Below are positions 26,782 through 35,662 of a stretch of 64,000 nucleotides of DNA, in pieces. A program made the position numbers and the translations under genes. The stretch is from NBML01 sp029939535 (GTDB lineage: Bacteria; Desulfobacterota; Desulfobacteria; Desulfobacterales; Desulfobacteraceae), in NCBI GenBank assembly GCA_029939535.1, contig JAOZST010000001.1, positions 1 to 64,000 of the forward strand. Direction: 5' to 3'. The notes under the pieces are model-generated. The model had not been told where the DNA came from, did not search any database, and worked only from the letters and a program-made list of their open reading frames with translations. Numbering within the stretch: position 1 is the stretch's first letter; each line of letters starts with the position of its first letter.

Positions 26782-27570
26782 ATGGATATTTTGGTATGCG
26801 TCAAGAGAGTTCCAGATACTGCTGAAAACGAATTTGAACTCAATGGAGCAGGGAATGATCTTGACCGTGATGACCTGGTTTATTCTGTTAATGAATGGGA
26901 TAATTATGCAGTTGAAGAGGCCATTCAGATTGTGGACAAAGTAGGTGGAAGCGTTACTGTTATAACCGTTGGCGATGACGAGTCTGAAGAAGTCCTTAGA
27001 CGGGAAATGGCCATGGGAGCCAATAGTGGTATTCTTCTTTCAGATGATGCCTTTGAAGGCTCCGATGGAAAGGGAATTGCTGCTATTTTAAAAGCAGAAA
27101 TAGAAAAAGGCAGTTATGACCTTATCCTTTCCGGTGCCCAGGCAGACGAGGGAGCAGGGCAGGTGGGAGGTATGCTGGCTGCTATGCTGGATTACCCCTA
27201 TGCATCCCTGGTCAATAAAATAGATATAGTTGATGATAAAAAAATCAATGTTGGAAGGGAAATTGAAGGTGGAAACCAGGAAATGAATGAAATTCAACTT
27301 CCCTGTGTGCTTTCCATTCAGACCGGTATCAATGAACCCCGGTATGTGGGTATCCGCGGTATCAGAAAAGTTGCCAAGCTGGAAATTCCTATAAAGGGTG
27401 CTGATGACCTGGGTATTGATGCTGGCAGCGTTGGTGATGCAGGAGCAAAAACAAAGAGGGTGGATTATTTTGTGCCTGATATGGGGGATGGTGCTGAAAT
27501 GCTGGAAGGCTCCACAGATGAGATTATTGAAAAACTTATTGAAAGGCTTAAAGCCAAGGGAGGACTCTGA
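26782..27570 (+). CDS. etfB: Electron transfer flavoprotein, beta subunit
   Basis: 262 residues, normal for EtfB. Signatures are the N-terminal ILVCVKRVPDTAE, YSVNEWDNYAVEEAI, LILSGAQADEGAGQVGGMLAA and PCVLSIQTGINEPRY. With EtfA it forms a cytosolic FAD heterodimer that takes electrons from acyl-CoA dehydrogenases. There is no sign of a bifurcating-type context such as bcd or a NADH-binding partner; the neighbouring membrane oxidoreductase suggests transfer to quinone. AGGAGG precedes the start; etfA follows after 2 bases. Confidence 0.96.
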   Translation: MDILVCVKRVPDTAENEFELNGAGNDLDRDDLVYSVNEWDNYAVEEAIQIVDKVGGSVTVITVGDDESEEVLRREMAMGANSGILLSDDAFEGSDGKGIAAILKAEIEKGSYDLILSGAQADEGAGQVGGMLAAMLDYPYASLVNKIDIVDDKKINVGREIEGGNQEMNEIQLPCVLSIQTGINEPRYVGIRGIRKVAKLEIPIKGADDLGIDAGSVGDAGAKTKRVDYFVPDMGDGAEMLEGSTDEIIEKLIERLKAKGGL

Positions 27571-27572
27571 TC

Positions 27573-28541
27573 ATGACAGATATTTTTGCTTATATTCCAC
27601 ATAACAACGGTATTGCTGAAGATGTGGCTTTAGAGTACCCTTCTGCTGCAAAAAAAATTGATGAAAATGCAAAACTCACGGCAATTGTAACAGGGTCCGG
27701 CGGTGATCTTGACAAGGTTGCCAATGAAATGACCCAGATTTATTCAGAGGTTATCAAGGTGGATGACCAGGCCCTGGCATATCCCAATGCAGAGGTTGTC
27801 AGAAAGGCTCTGGAAAATATTATTCCTTCAGATGCCATTGTTCTGATTGCCCACAGCACCTTTGGCATGGACCTTGGCCCTGGCCTTTCCGTGAAAATGG
27901 GTTCAGCCTATGGAGCCGATATAGTCGATTTTGAAGGTCTTGAAGGCAGTACCCTTAAAATGGTTCGCCAGGAATTGGGAGGCGCAGTCAGTACCCATGT
28001 TACCGCAGATATTTCAGCAGGTGCCGTAATCACCATCAGGCCTGGTGCCTTTGCTCCTTTGGATGGAGGGTCTGCCAGCGGGGCCATAACGGATAAATCA
28101 GGGGATGCCGGCGACCTCAGTACCCAAAGAAAATTTCTTGAAGTGGTTGAAGCAGAAGTTGGAGATGTGGATATTACAAAATCCGATGTATTGGTTTCCA
28201 TTGGCAGGGGAATTGAAGATGAAGATAATATTGAAATTGCCCAGGAACTTGCCGATGCCATGAATGCGGTTGTTTCATGCTCAAGACCCATTGTGGATGC
28301 CAAATGGCTTGAAAAGTCCCGCCAGGTAGGCACCTCGGGTCAGACAGTCAAACCCAAGGTTTATATGGCCATGGGCATTTCCGGTTCTTTCCAGCATCTG
28401 GGCGGTGTAAAGGGAAATCCCTATATTGTGGCTGTCAACAAAAATTCCAAAGCCCCTATTTTCCAGGTGGCTGATGTAGGAATTGTTGAAGATATCCTGG
28501 ATTTTATGCCGGAATTGACAGAAGCTGTTTCAGAGCTTTAG
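27573..28541 (+). CDS. etfA: Electron transfer flavoprotein, alpha subunit
   Basis: 322 residues. The C-terminal FAD-binding domain is clear: LVSIGRGIEDEDNIE, SRPIVDAKWLEKSRQVGTSG, VYMAMGISGSFQHLGG and IVAVNKNSKAPIFQVADVGIV (each a landmark in the last 130 residues). It completes the ETF dimer that connects beta-oxidation dehydrogenases to the membrane oxidoreductase encoded two genes upstream. Translation is coupled to etfB. The stop is TAG and a strong terminator follows within 35 bases. Confidence 0.96.
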   Translation: MTDIFAYIPHNNGIAEDVALEYPSAAKKIDENAKLTAIVTGSGGDLDKVANEMTQIYSEVIKVDDQALAYPNAEVVRKALENIIPSDAIVLIAHSTFGMDLGPGLSVKMGSAYGADIVDFEGLEGSTLKMVRQELGGAVSTHVTADISAGAVITIRPGAFAPLDGGSASGAITDKSGDAGDLSTQRKFLEVVEAEVGDVDITKSDVLVSIGRGIEDEDNIEIAQELADAMNAVVSCSRPIVDAKWLEKSRQVGTSGQTVKPKVYMAMGISGSFQHLGGVKGNPYIVAVNKNSKAPIFQVADVGIVEDILDFMPELTEAVSEL

Positions 28542-28573
28542 TAGACATCTGAATACTGAAAATTTTGTTGAGA

Positions 28574-28605
28574 AGAGCCCTGCAAGTCATGCAGGGCTCT
28601 TTCTG
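28574..28605 (+). terminator. Terminator after etfA
   Basis: Perfect 10-bp stem AGAGCCCTGC (28574-28583) and GCAGGGCTCT (28591-28600) with a 7-base loop and a T-rich tail. It ends the ETF operon and may also serve convergent larA. Confidence 0.85.
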
Positions 28606-28645
28606 TTTAAAAGACAAAATCATTATATCTGATCTGGCAAAGGGT

Positions 28646-29890
28646 TTATTGGACAAGGGGTACGGTCAGGCCTCCATCCATTAAAAAGAGGATTGATGCA
28701 TTGCTGCCTTTCTCTTCCAGTGCCTTGTCAATGGCTGTCTGGAGATTACTGAAAGGGGTGATGAACATTTTTGAAATCACATCGGCCTCAATGTCAGTAA
28801 CCCCCCATATCTGGGCCCACATTCCAATCTCCGCCATTTTGGCTGCCTTGTGATAGCCCAGGGTATATCCCTGTTCAATTTTTTCCAGGGCTTCCCCGGG
28901 AGTATCACATGAACCTAGAAGATCAGCAAAAGCTTTACCGCCGATGCCGCAACGACATTTGGCAACAAGGATCATGATACCCCCCTGTTTTAATGCAAGT
29001 TTTGCATTGTCAATGCCTTTCTGGGCCTGGTAAAGGTCAATATCCTGGGGGAATTTTATAATGGACACCACAATGTCAGCCTTTTCCTTTAACGGGGCTG
29101 CAAATACCTCATTGGCCTTGTCAATTGCTGCATGAAAAGAGTCATTAATATGTCCTGAACAAGTGGCATAGACTTGATGGTGTTTGTCCAGGACCGTCAT
29201 GATGGAAAATATTTCCTGTTTAATGCTTTTAATGGCATCTATCATGTCTTCATGAACTGGATTATTTTTAAGGGATAGGGCTTTTGCTTCCGGGGACAGT
29301 GCAAGTTTATGGTTTTGCTCAATGGTTTGGAATCCAGCAATCCCAGGTAAAAAGGATTTCCTGCCCCCTGTGTATCCGGCAAAATAATGGGGTTCCACCG
29401 ATGAAATAATTATTAATTTATCTGCCTCTGCACCGGCCTTGTTTACAAACATTTGGGTATTGTTGGAGGATGTGCCCAAAAATACCAGGTGTTCTTTTTT
29501 CCTGGCATCATGGACAATAATTTTTTCTTTTATTCTTTCATAATAGGGGCCGAAAATCTGCAGGAACTCTTCATGGGAGGGCCCACGATGGGCGCCTGTG
29601 GCAATGATGAAATTATAATTGGTCTGGCTTAAGTCCTTAAAAATTACATCCAGGACTTTTTTGGTGGGGGTTGGCCTTGTGGCATCATTAACAATCACCA
29701 GCACTTTTTTTGCATCACTTAAGAAATCATTAAAGTTTTTGCTGTTAATGGGGTTTGATATGGAGGTTTGAATATTTGCAGTTCTATTTTTTATTTCAAC
29801 ATCATTTGCTTCAAGAAAGCTGACCTGGCTATCATCGCCTAGGACCGCTGACATGATACCATCTTTCCCATAGGGGACTTCAATTTTCAT
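28646..29890 (-). CDS. Nickel-pincer LarA-family racemase/epimerase
   Basis: 414 residues. LarA interconverts D- and L-lactate with a nickel-pincer nucleotide cofactor; other family members act on other 2-hydroxyacids. The expected residues are seen: the histidine in ATGAHRG, the histidine and lysine in VEPHYFAGYTGGRKS, and the histidine in EQNHKL. The VNDATRPTP segment is also typical. The lactate racemase assignment is only one choice within a broad family. No larB, larC or larE gene for cofactor synthesis adjoins. The start is ATG 29890, six bases after GGAG, rather than the TTGs just upstream. Confidence 0.85.
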   Translation of the reverse strand: MKIEVPYGKDGIMSAVLGDDSQVSFLEANDVEIKNRTANIQTSISNPINSKNFNDFLSDAKKVLVIVNDATRPTPTKKVLDVIFKDLSQTNYNFIIATGAHRGPSHEEFLQIFGPYYERIKEKIIVHDARKKEHLVFLGTSSNNTQMFVNKAGAEADKLIIISSVEPHYFAGYTGGRKSFLPGIAGFQTIEQNHKLALSPEAKALSLKNNPVHEDMIDAIKSIKQEIFSIMTVLDKHHQVYATCSGHINDSFHAAIDKANEVFAAPLKEKADIVVSIIKFPQDIDLYQAQKGIDNAKLALKQGGIMILVAKCRCGIGGKAFADLLGSCDTPGEALEKIEQGYTLGYHKAAKMAEIGMWAQIWGVTDIEADVISKMFITPFSNLQTAIDKALEEKGSNASILFLMDGGLTVPLVQ

Positions 29891-30028
29891 CAACAACTCC
29901 TTTACCCTGCTCTGTCCTGATTGTTTTGTTCATTTTGCTGAATCCTTCCATAAATCAGGAGAAAATTCAATGGATTTACGTCATTTTAAGAGAATAAAAA
30001 ACTCATTCCTTGGCAAAAAGGTCTTCAG

Positions 30029-30047
30029 AGTTTATAATTCATAAACT
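30029..30047. promoter_or_regulatory. Inverted repeat upstream of the corrinoid activator gene
   Basis: AGTTTAT (30029-30035) and ATAAACT (30041-30047) with a 5-base spacer, about 35 bases upstream of the candidate -10. It is a possible regulator site between divergent larA and the activator operon. Confidence 0.35.
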
Positions 30048-30056
30048 TTGAATAAT

Positions 30057-30087
30057 CAGGATATCCTGTTTTGATTTTATGTATAAT
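30057..30087 (+). promoter_or_regulatory. Candidate activator-dependent promoter of the corrinoid activator operon
   Basis: A consensus TATAAT at 30082-30087 has no -35 hexamer at the right distance. Instead a perfect 12-base palindrome, CAGGATATCCTG (30057-30068), covers that position. This suggests a promoter that depends on a bound regulator. Confidence 0.4.
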
Positions 30088-30118
30088 ATGAAAGAATTCT
30101 TTTTAAGAGGATGATAAT

Positions 30119-32056
30119 ATGACCTGTACAATAAAATTTTTACCCCATAACAATTCTGTTGAAGTTGAAGAAAATGAGAGCCTTATCCGGGCTGCCATGG
30201 AAGCTGGAGTACATATTAATGCTTCCTGCGGTGGAACTGGTGTCTGCGGTAAATGCAGGGTTCTTCTTGAAGAAGGAGAGGTTGAAGGAGGTGTTTCCGA
30301 ACACCTTTCTTCTGAAGACAGGGACCAGGGATACCGTCTGGCCTGCCTGTCAACCATTACCTCAGACCTTGTGGTGCGGATCCCTGTGGAGTCCCAGGTG
30401 GAGACCAGCCGACTGAATCAAAAGGCCGTGAGCAGACATACTGCAAAGGCCATGTATGCTAATATTGATGAACTAAGGGAAGACGGGCTGTTTATTCCGC
30501 CTGTGGAAAAAATTTACCTTGAACTGGACCCGGCAGTTGAAGGGGATAACCAGGCAGACGTGGCAAGAATTATAAATAATCTGCGTTTGAAACATGGTGA
30601 ACATCGATTAACCATGGGACTTCGTTTGATACGGAAAGTTCCTGACCTTATCCGCCAGGGAAATTTCAAGGTCACGGCCACCATTGTCCGGCCGGTTCGA
30701 CGTGACGGGAAAAACAGAATCATCAATATTGAACCCTTTGATACCAGTGCCAGAAATTTTGCCATTGCAGTGGATATCGGCACCACAACTGTTTACGGCC
30801 AGGCCCTGGATCTTCATTCAGGAGAAGTCCTGGCCGAACATGGTGAATTCAACAGCCAGATCAGTTATGGCGAAGATGTGATTTCCAGGATCGTTTTTGC
30901 AGAAAAAGGAGACGGGCTTGAGATTCTCCATAAGAAGATTGTGGGGGATATCAACAAAATTATAAATAAAATTATTAAAAAAGCAGGTATTGGTACCCAT
31001 GAAGTTTCCACCATTACACTGGCCGGCAACTCCACCATGACCCAGCTATTGTTGAAAATCAATCCCAGCTATATTCGTAAAGACCCCTATGTGCCGGCAT
31101 CCATAATGTATCCGCCCTTTGCCGCAGCAAAAATCGGCATTGGCCTGGCTGAACACACAATAGCTCTTATTTATCCAGGGGTGTCTTCCTATGTGGGCGG
31201 GGATATCATTGCAGGTATCATGGCTTCGGGCATGTATCGATCAGAGGAACTGACTCTGTATATGGACATAGGGACCAACGCGGAAATAGCCATAGGACAC
31301 AGGGATTGGATGGTCTGCACTGCCGCATCTGCAGGACCTGCCTTTGAAGGGGGAGGGGTTAAATTCGGCATGCGGGCCAGCAAAGGAGCCATTGAAGATT
31401 TTTCCATTAACCCGGAAAATTATGAACCCATGATAATTACCGTGGGCAATGTCAAGGCCAGGGGAATCTGCGGGTCTGGTTTGATTACCCTGGCAGCCAA
31501 ACTTCTGGAAACAGGGGTGATCGATTCCAGGGGAAAATTCAACCAGACTCTTCCCACAGAACGTATCAGACAGACCGAAGGTATCTGGGAATATGTCCTG
31601 GTCTACAGGGAAAATACCGATATTGACCGGGATATCACCATCACAGAGCCGGACCTGGATAATCTGATCCGGGCAAAGGGGGCCATGTACTCTGCTGCCC
31701 TGACTCTGCTGGAAGAGATCGGACTCACGATTAAGGATGTTGAGAAAATTATCCTGGCAGGGGGGTTTGGTTCCTATGTGGATCTGGAAAGTGCTATTAC
31801 AATTGGTCTTTTGCCGGAAATTGATCCAGACAGGGTGACCTATCTGGGCAATGGGTCTCTTTTGGGATGCAAAATTAATTCTTTGACCAATTCCCTTCGA
31901 AGAAATGTGGGTGAGGTGGTAAATATGATGACAAATTTTGAGCTGGCATCCACCCCCTCCTATATGGATAATTATATTGGTGCATTGTTTCTGCCCCATA
32001 CAGAACTTAATTATTTCCCCAAGGTAAAGGCCCGGCTGGAGGCTCTTAGGAAATGA
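30119..32056 (+). CDS. Reductive activator of corrinoid proteins (RACo/RamA-like ASKHA ATPase with 2Fe-2S domain)
   Basis: 645 residues. The N-terminal 85 residues are a plant-type 2Fe-2S ferredoxin with C37, C43, C46 and C76. A middle linker domain (about 120-215) is followed by the DUF4445 ASKHA ATPase-like part with AVDIGTTTVYG, AGNSTMTQLLL, YMDIGTNAEIAIG, CTAASAGPAFEGGG, GICGSGLITLAA and LAGGFGSY. Relatives use ATP to push an electron onto inactive Co(II) corrinoids, restoring Co(I) for methyl transfer. This fits the two MttB-family methyltransferases 15-20 kb away, although no corrinoid protein gene is in the window. The downstream paralogue overlaps by four bases. Confidence 0.9.
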   Translation: MTCTIKFLPHNNSVEVEENESLIRAAMEAGVHINASCGGTGVCGKCRVLLEEGEVEGGVSEHLSSEDRDQGYRLACLSTITSDLVVRIPVESQVETSRLNQKAVSRHTAKAMYANIDELREDGLFIPPVEKIYLELDPAVEGDNQADVARIINNLRLKHGEHRLTMGLRLIRKVPDLIRQGNFKVTATIVRPVRRDGKNRIINIEPFDTSARNFAIAVDIGTTTVYGQALDLHSGEVLAEHGEFNSQISYGEDVISRIVFAEKGDGLEILHKKIVGDINKIINKIIKKAGIGTHEVSTITLAGNSTMTQLLLKINPSYIRKDPYVPASIMYPPFAAAKIGIGLAEHTIALIYPGVSSYVGGDIIAGIMASGMYRSEELTLYMDIGTNAEIAIGHRDWMVCTAASAGPAFEGGGVKFGMRASKGAIEDFSINPENYEPMIITVGNVKARGICGSGLITLAAKLLETGVIDSRGKFNQTLPTERIRQTEGIWEYVLVYRENTDIDRDITITEPDLDNLIRAKGAMYSAALTLLEEIGLTIKDVEKIILAGGFGSYVDLESAITIGLLPEIDPDRVTYLGNGSLLGCKINSLTNSLRRNVGEVVNMMTNFELASTPSYMDNYIGALFLPHTELNYFPKVKARLEALRK

Positions 32057-33800
32057 ACTCGCAAATCAGGGGCTATGTCAGGATCATTGAAATTGAAAAG
32101 CCTGTCCTGGGAAACAATGTCGCCGATGCCCAGCGCCTGGAAAAGGCCCTGGAAAAAGAGACAAATGGTCAAAAGATAAAGATCCCCTGGTATTTATTGA
32201 AACATCTTCCCTCTAAACTCAGGGCCTGGGGTTACAAGGCAAAGACTGTACTATTCAAAGACCGTCATTCCTGGCGCCTGGTGTGCCTCCTGGAACCGGA
32301 CCCTGTAGATTCCAGCCAGGCAGATTCCAGCCAGGCAGATTCCGGCCAGATAGATTCAGATCAGANNNNNNNNNNNNNNNNNNNNNNNNNNNNNNNNNNN
32401 NNNNNNNNNNNNNNNNNNNNNNNNNNNNNNNNNNNNNNNNNNNNNNNNNNNNNNNNNNNNNNNNNCAGATAGATTCAGATCAGACCAAATCAAGCCTGTT
32501 CAGACCTGTACTGGGGGCAGCCATTGATATCGGTACCACCCGGATTGTAATCATGCTCCTTGATATTGAAACCGGAGAGACCCTGGGGGAAATTGGTTTT
32601 GACAATCCCCAGGTGGTTATCGGGCCGGATGTGCTGGCCAGGATTCACCATTCCAATAAGCCCGGTGGCCTGGAACAATTGCAGCAGCTGGTGATTGATG
32701 CCGTGAATTCCCACCTGAAAGTGCTGTGCCGGGAAAACAATAGAGAGACAAAGGATATATATCTTGTGGCAGGGGCGGGCAACACGGCCATGACCCATTT
32801 GTTTCTGGGTCTTGAGGCCTTTGAGATCATCCGTGAACCCTATATTCCCTGTGTGAATATACCTGATACCCTATTGGCAAGTCAGGTGGGTCTTGATATT
32901 CACGATCATGGCATGATTTTTCTGTTTCCCAATATAGGGTCTTACTTTGGAGGGGATCTCATTGCCGGGATCCTTTTTGCAGACCTGGATAAAAAAAAGT
33001 CTCCCTGCATCATGGTGGATGTGGGCACCAATGCCGAGATTGTGGTGGGCAGCCAGGACTGGTTAATCGCCTGTGCCGGGGCAGCAGGCCCGGCCCTGGA
33101 AGGCGGGGTCAGTAAAATGGGTATGACAGCGGGACCCGGGGTTATTGACAGGGTGGCCATTGATCCTGTTACCCGGGAAATTGACATCCACACCATTGAA
33201 AATAAAAGACCTTTAGGGATTTGCGGGTCAGGCATGATTGACCTTGCAGCCGGCCTGTTTTTGTCCGGGATGATCAATATCCAGGGAAAATTTTTTAAAA
33301 AAAACTGTGAAGACAGGGTAAGGGAGATAAACGGGATTTCGTCCTTTGTCCTTGTGAATAAAGAAGATTCAGGCACTGGACAGGATATAACTCTCAGCCA
33401 GGTGGACCTGAACTCCCTGACAAGCTCTAAGGCAGCCATGTATACCATTCTGGAAGTGATTGTTAAGAATATTTCAGGCCTTGAATTTGAAGATCTGGAC
33501 ACCTTTTATGTGGCAGGCACCTTTGGCTCCTTTATCAAGCCTGTTTCTGCCATATCCATTGGTATGCTTCCGGATCTGGATCATTCCAGGTTTAAAGTCC
33601 TGGGCAACTCTTCCCTGGGAGGGGCAGGAATTTTATTAAAAGATCCCAAGGCCTTTGACCGGGTCATGGAGATTCAAAAGTCCATTACCTATATTGAATT
33701 GAACGTGAACCAGGAATTTATGAACATGTTCTCCGGTGCCAAGTTTTATCCACACACAGATCGATCCAGATTTCCCTCTGTGCCCATAGATCTTTTTTAA
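32053..33800 (+). CDS. Second corrinoid-activator-like ASKHA protein, without ferredoxin domain; interrupted by assembly gap
   Basis: The first 80 residues match the middle linker domain of the upstream protein, so this paralogue starts where the ferredoxin domain would end. A short tandem repeat of the type Q-(A/I)-D-S-x follows and runs into the 100-N gap. After the gap come the ASKHA motifs AAIDIGTTRIVIM, AGAGNTAMTHLFL, MVDVGTNAEIVVG, CAGAAGPALEGG, GICGSGMIDLAAG and AGTFGSF. The two sides are in different frames across the arbitrary gap length, but joining the identical 19-base flanks restores one frame of about 542 residues. The ATG overlaps the upstream stop. It may be an electron-independent partner or regulator of the first protein. 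Confidence 0.8.
32300..32485 (+). repeat. Short tandem repeat bordering the assembly gap
   Basis: Imperfect 15-base units encode DSSQA, DSSQA, DSGQI and DSDQ on the left of the gap; QIDSDQ recurs right after it. The left-hand copies at about 32307-32336 are nearly identical. Such a repeat is a likely cause of the assembly break. Confidence 0.7.
32366..32465. other. Assembly gap of exactly 100 N
   Basis: One hundred N, a customary placeholder for a gap of unknown size. The 19 bases to its left and right (CAGATAGATTCAGATCAGA) are identical, so the true gap may be zero, with unmerged overlapping contig ends, or may hold further repeat units. Confidence 0.95.
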
Positions 33801-33956
33801 AAATGCCATTGGCATAAAAAGGATAAAAAATGTTTCCACAGGTAAAAATGCAGAGAAAAAAATATTTCCCAAAAGTTTTATGCATGTATATACAAGCAAA
33901 TCCCTTTGTGGTACAAGTATGAAAGACAATAAAGTTAACAATCATAAAGGGAATAG

Positions 33957-35585
33957 ATGATCATGAAAAAGATAGTTGAATGTGTTCCAAATTTTTCCGA
34001 GGGACGGAACGTAGAAACCATTGAAGCCATTGCCGAGGCCATCCGTAAAACTCCGGGTGTGAGCCTGCTGGATGTGGATCCTGGAAAATCCACCAACCGT
34101 ACTGTTTATACCTTTGTGGGAAGCCCAGAGGCTGTTGTGGAAGGGGCAATTAATTCCGCCCGAATTGCAAGGGAACTCATTGACATGCAGACCCATACGG
34201 GTGGGCACCACCGTATGGGGGCCATGGATGTCTGTCCCTTTATCCCTGTGGCAAATGTGACCATGGAAGAGTGTGTGGCCATTTCCAAGGAATTTGGCCG
34301 GCGTGCAGCCGATGAGATTGGCATTCCAATTTATCTTTATGAGGAATCTTCCACCCGGGATTATCGTAAAAAACTGCCCCAGATAAGGGAGGGCCAGTAT
34401 GAGGCCATAAAAGACCGCATTGTCACACCGGAATGGAAACCAGATTTCGGGCCGGCTGAATTTGTCCCTGAATGGGGTGCCACTGTCACAGGGGCAAGGT
34501 TTTTCCTTATTGCCTACAATGTCAACCTTTTATCCACCTCCAACCAGGCCCATAGAATTGCCCTTAACCTGAGGGAAGCAGGCAGGGGTGTTGATGAACC
34601 GGGACAGCTCAAGGAAGTCAAGGGTATGGGCTGGTATGTGGATGAATATAACCTGGCCCAGGTCACGGTGAACCTGAATAATTATCTTGTAACTCCTCCC
34701 CATGTTTTGTTTGAAGAAGTAAAAAAAGAGGCAGTTAAACTCAAGGTGGCTGTTACTGGTTCTGAAATCGTAGGCGTGATTCCTTTGGATGCCATTCTCA
34801 AGGCGGCTGACTATTATATTGAAAAAGAAAATCTTTTTGTTCTGGAAGAAGATCAGAAAGTACGCCTGGCCATTGAACGTCTGGGGCTCAATTCAGTTGC
34901 CCCCTTTGATCCCAAAGAAAAAATTGTTGAATATATTATTGCCCAGGAACAAGACGAGCCCCTTGCAGGTCTTAGTGTGCGTGGGTTTGTTCAGGAGGTG
35001 GCCAGGAGAAGTTCAGCACCCGGCGGAGGGTCTGCTTCAGCAGCAATTGCAGCCATTGGAGCAGGGCTTGGGTCCATGGTAGCCAAGCTTACCCTGGGTG
35101 TGAGAAAATTTGAAGACGTGGATGCAAAAATGCGAACCCTGGTACCTCCATTGCACGATGCCGCCAATGCATTGATTCCCATGATTGATGCAGATACCAA
35201 TGCATTTAATGACTATGTAACTGCCCTTGGCCTGCCAAGGGGAACCCGGGAGGAAAAAGCATTCAGGAAAGAACAGCTCCAGGCAGGCCTTAAAAAAGCC
35301 ATTGAAATCCCATTGTCCACCATGAAACTGGGGGACAAGGCCTGGGATGCCATGCTTGAGGTGGCCCACCACGGCAATATCGCTTCCCAGTCAGATGTGG
35401 AAGTGGGGGCAAGGGCTCTTGAAATGGGTATCTGGGGCGCCTATAAAAATGTCATGATCAATATGGCAGATGTGACGGATGAAGCCTACAAAAAAGAGAC
35501 TCTGGCCCTGGCTGAATCATTGAAAAACCGGGCAGCAGAATTGAGTTCCCAGGTTTTGGAGATTCTTGAAAACAGAGCAAGTTAG
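33957..35585 (+). CDS. Glutamate formiminotransferase / formiminotetrahydrofolate cyclodeaminase (fused)
   Basis: 542 residues, the fused length. The N-terminal half (1-about 320) is the formiminotransferase: KIVECVPNFSEGRN, LLDVDPGKSTNRTVYTFVG and TGGHHRMGAMDVCPF are signatures. The C-terminal part (about 335-542) is the helical cyclodeaminase, beginning SVRGFVQEVARRSSAPGGGSASA. It moves the formimino group of formiminoglutamate to THF and releases ammonia, yielding methenyl-THF. No hut genes adjoin, so it may serve glutamate-type histidine breakdown or C1-folate supply. GGG lies six bases before the ATG. Confidence 0.95.
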   Translation: MIMKKIVECVPNFSEGRNVETIEAIAEAIRKTPGVSLLDVDPGKSTNRTVYTFVGSPEAVVEGAINSARIARELIDMQTHTGGHHRMGAMDVCPFIPVANVTMEECVAISKEFGRRAADEIGIPIYLYEESSTRDYRKKLPQIREGQYEAIKDRIVTPEWKPDFGPAEFVPEWGATVTGARFFLIAYNVNLLSTSNQAHRIALNLREAGRGVDEPGQLKEVKGMGWYVDEYNLAQVTVNLNNYLVTPPHVLFEEVKKEAVKLKVAVTGSEIVGVIPLDAILKAADYYIEKENLFVLEEDQKVRLAIERLGLNSVAPFDPKEKIVEYIIAQEQDEPLAGLSVRGFVQEVARRSSAPGGGSASAAIAAIGAGLGSMVAKLTLGVRKFEDVDAKMRTLVPPLHDAANALIPMIDADTNAFNDYVTALGLPRGTREEKAFRKEQLQAGLKKAIEIPLSTMKLGDKAWDAMLEVAHHGNIASQSDVEVGARALEMGIWGAYKNVMINMADVTDEAYKKETLALAESLKNRAAELSSQVLEILENRAS

Positions 35586-35618
35586 ATTTCTGCATTGATG
35601 TTAATAAATAAATAGATT

Positions 35619-35645
35619 CAGGGCTCTGAATTTTGAAGAGCCCTG
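35619..35645. terminator. Hairpin between convergent cyclodeaminase and Omp85 genes
   Basis: CAGGGCTCT (35619-35627) and AGAGCCCTG (35637-35645), a perfect 9-bp stem with a 9-base loop. The plus-strand side lacks a T-run; on the minus strand an AT-rich tail follows. A moderate terminator candidate. Confidence 0.55.
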
Positions 35646-35662
35646 GAACCAAGCTCCATCTC

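Noticed and set aside
31241..31999. Long minus-strand frame inside the corrinoid activator gene
   Set aside because: Opposite strand of a well-conserved ASKHA protein; composition is rich in His, Cys and Pro as typical of shadow frames.
30119..33800. The two activators as one gene split by frameshift
   Set aside because: Each has its own complete set of ASKHA motifs and linker domain, so they are paralogues, joined by an ATGA overlap.
33803..33815. Dyad ATGCCA-T-TGGCAT just after the second activator gene
   Set aside because: Short, no T-run after the arms and no promoter near; not convincing as terminator or operator.
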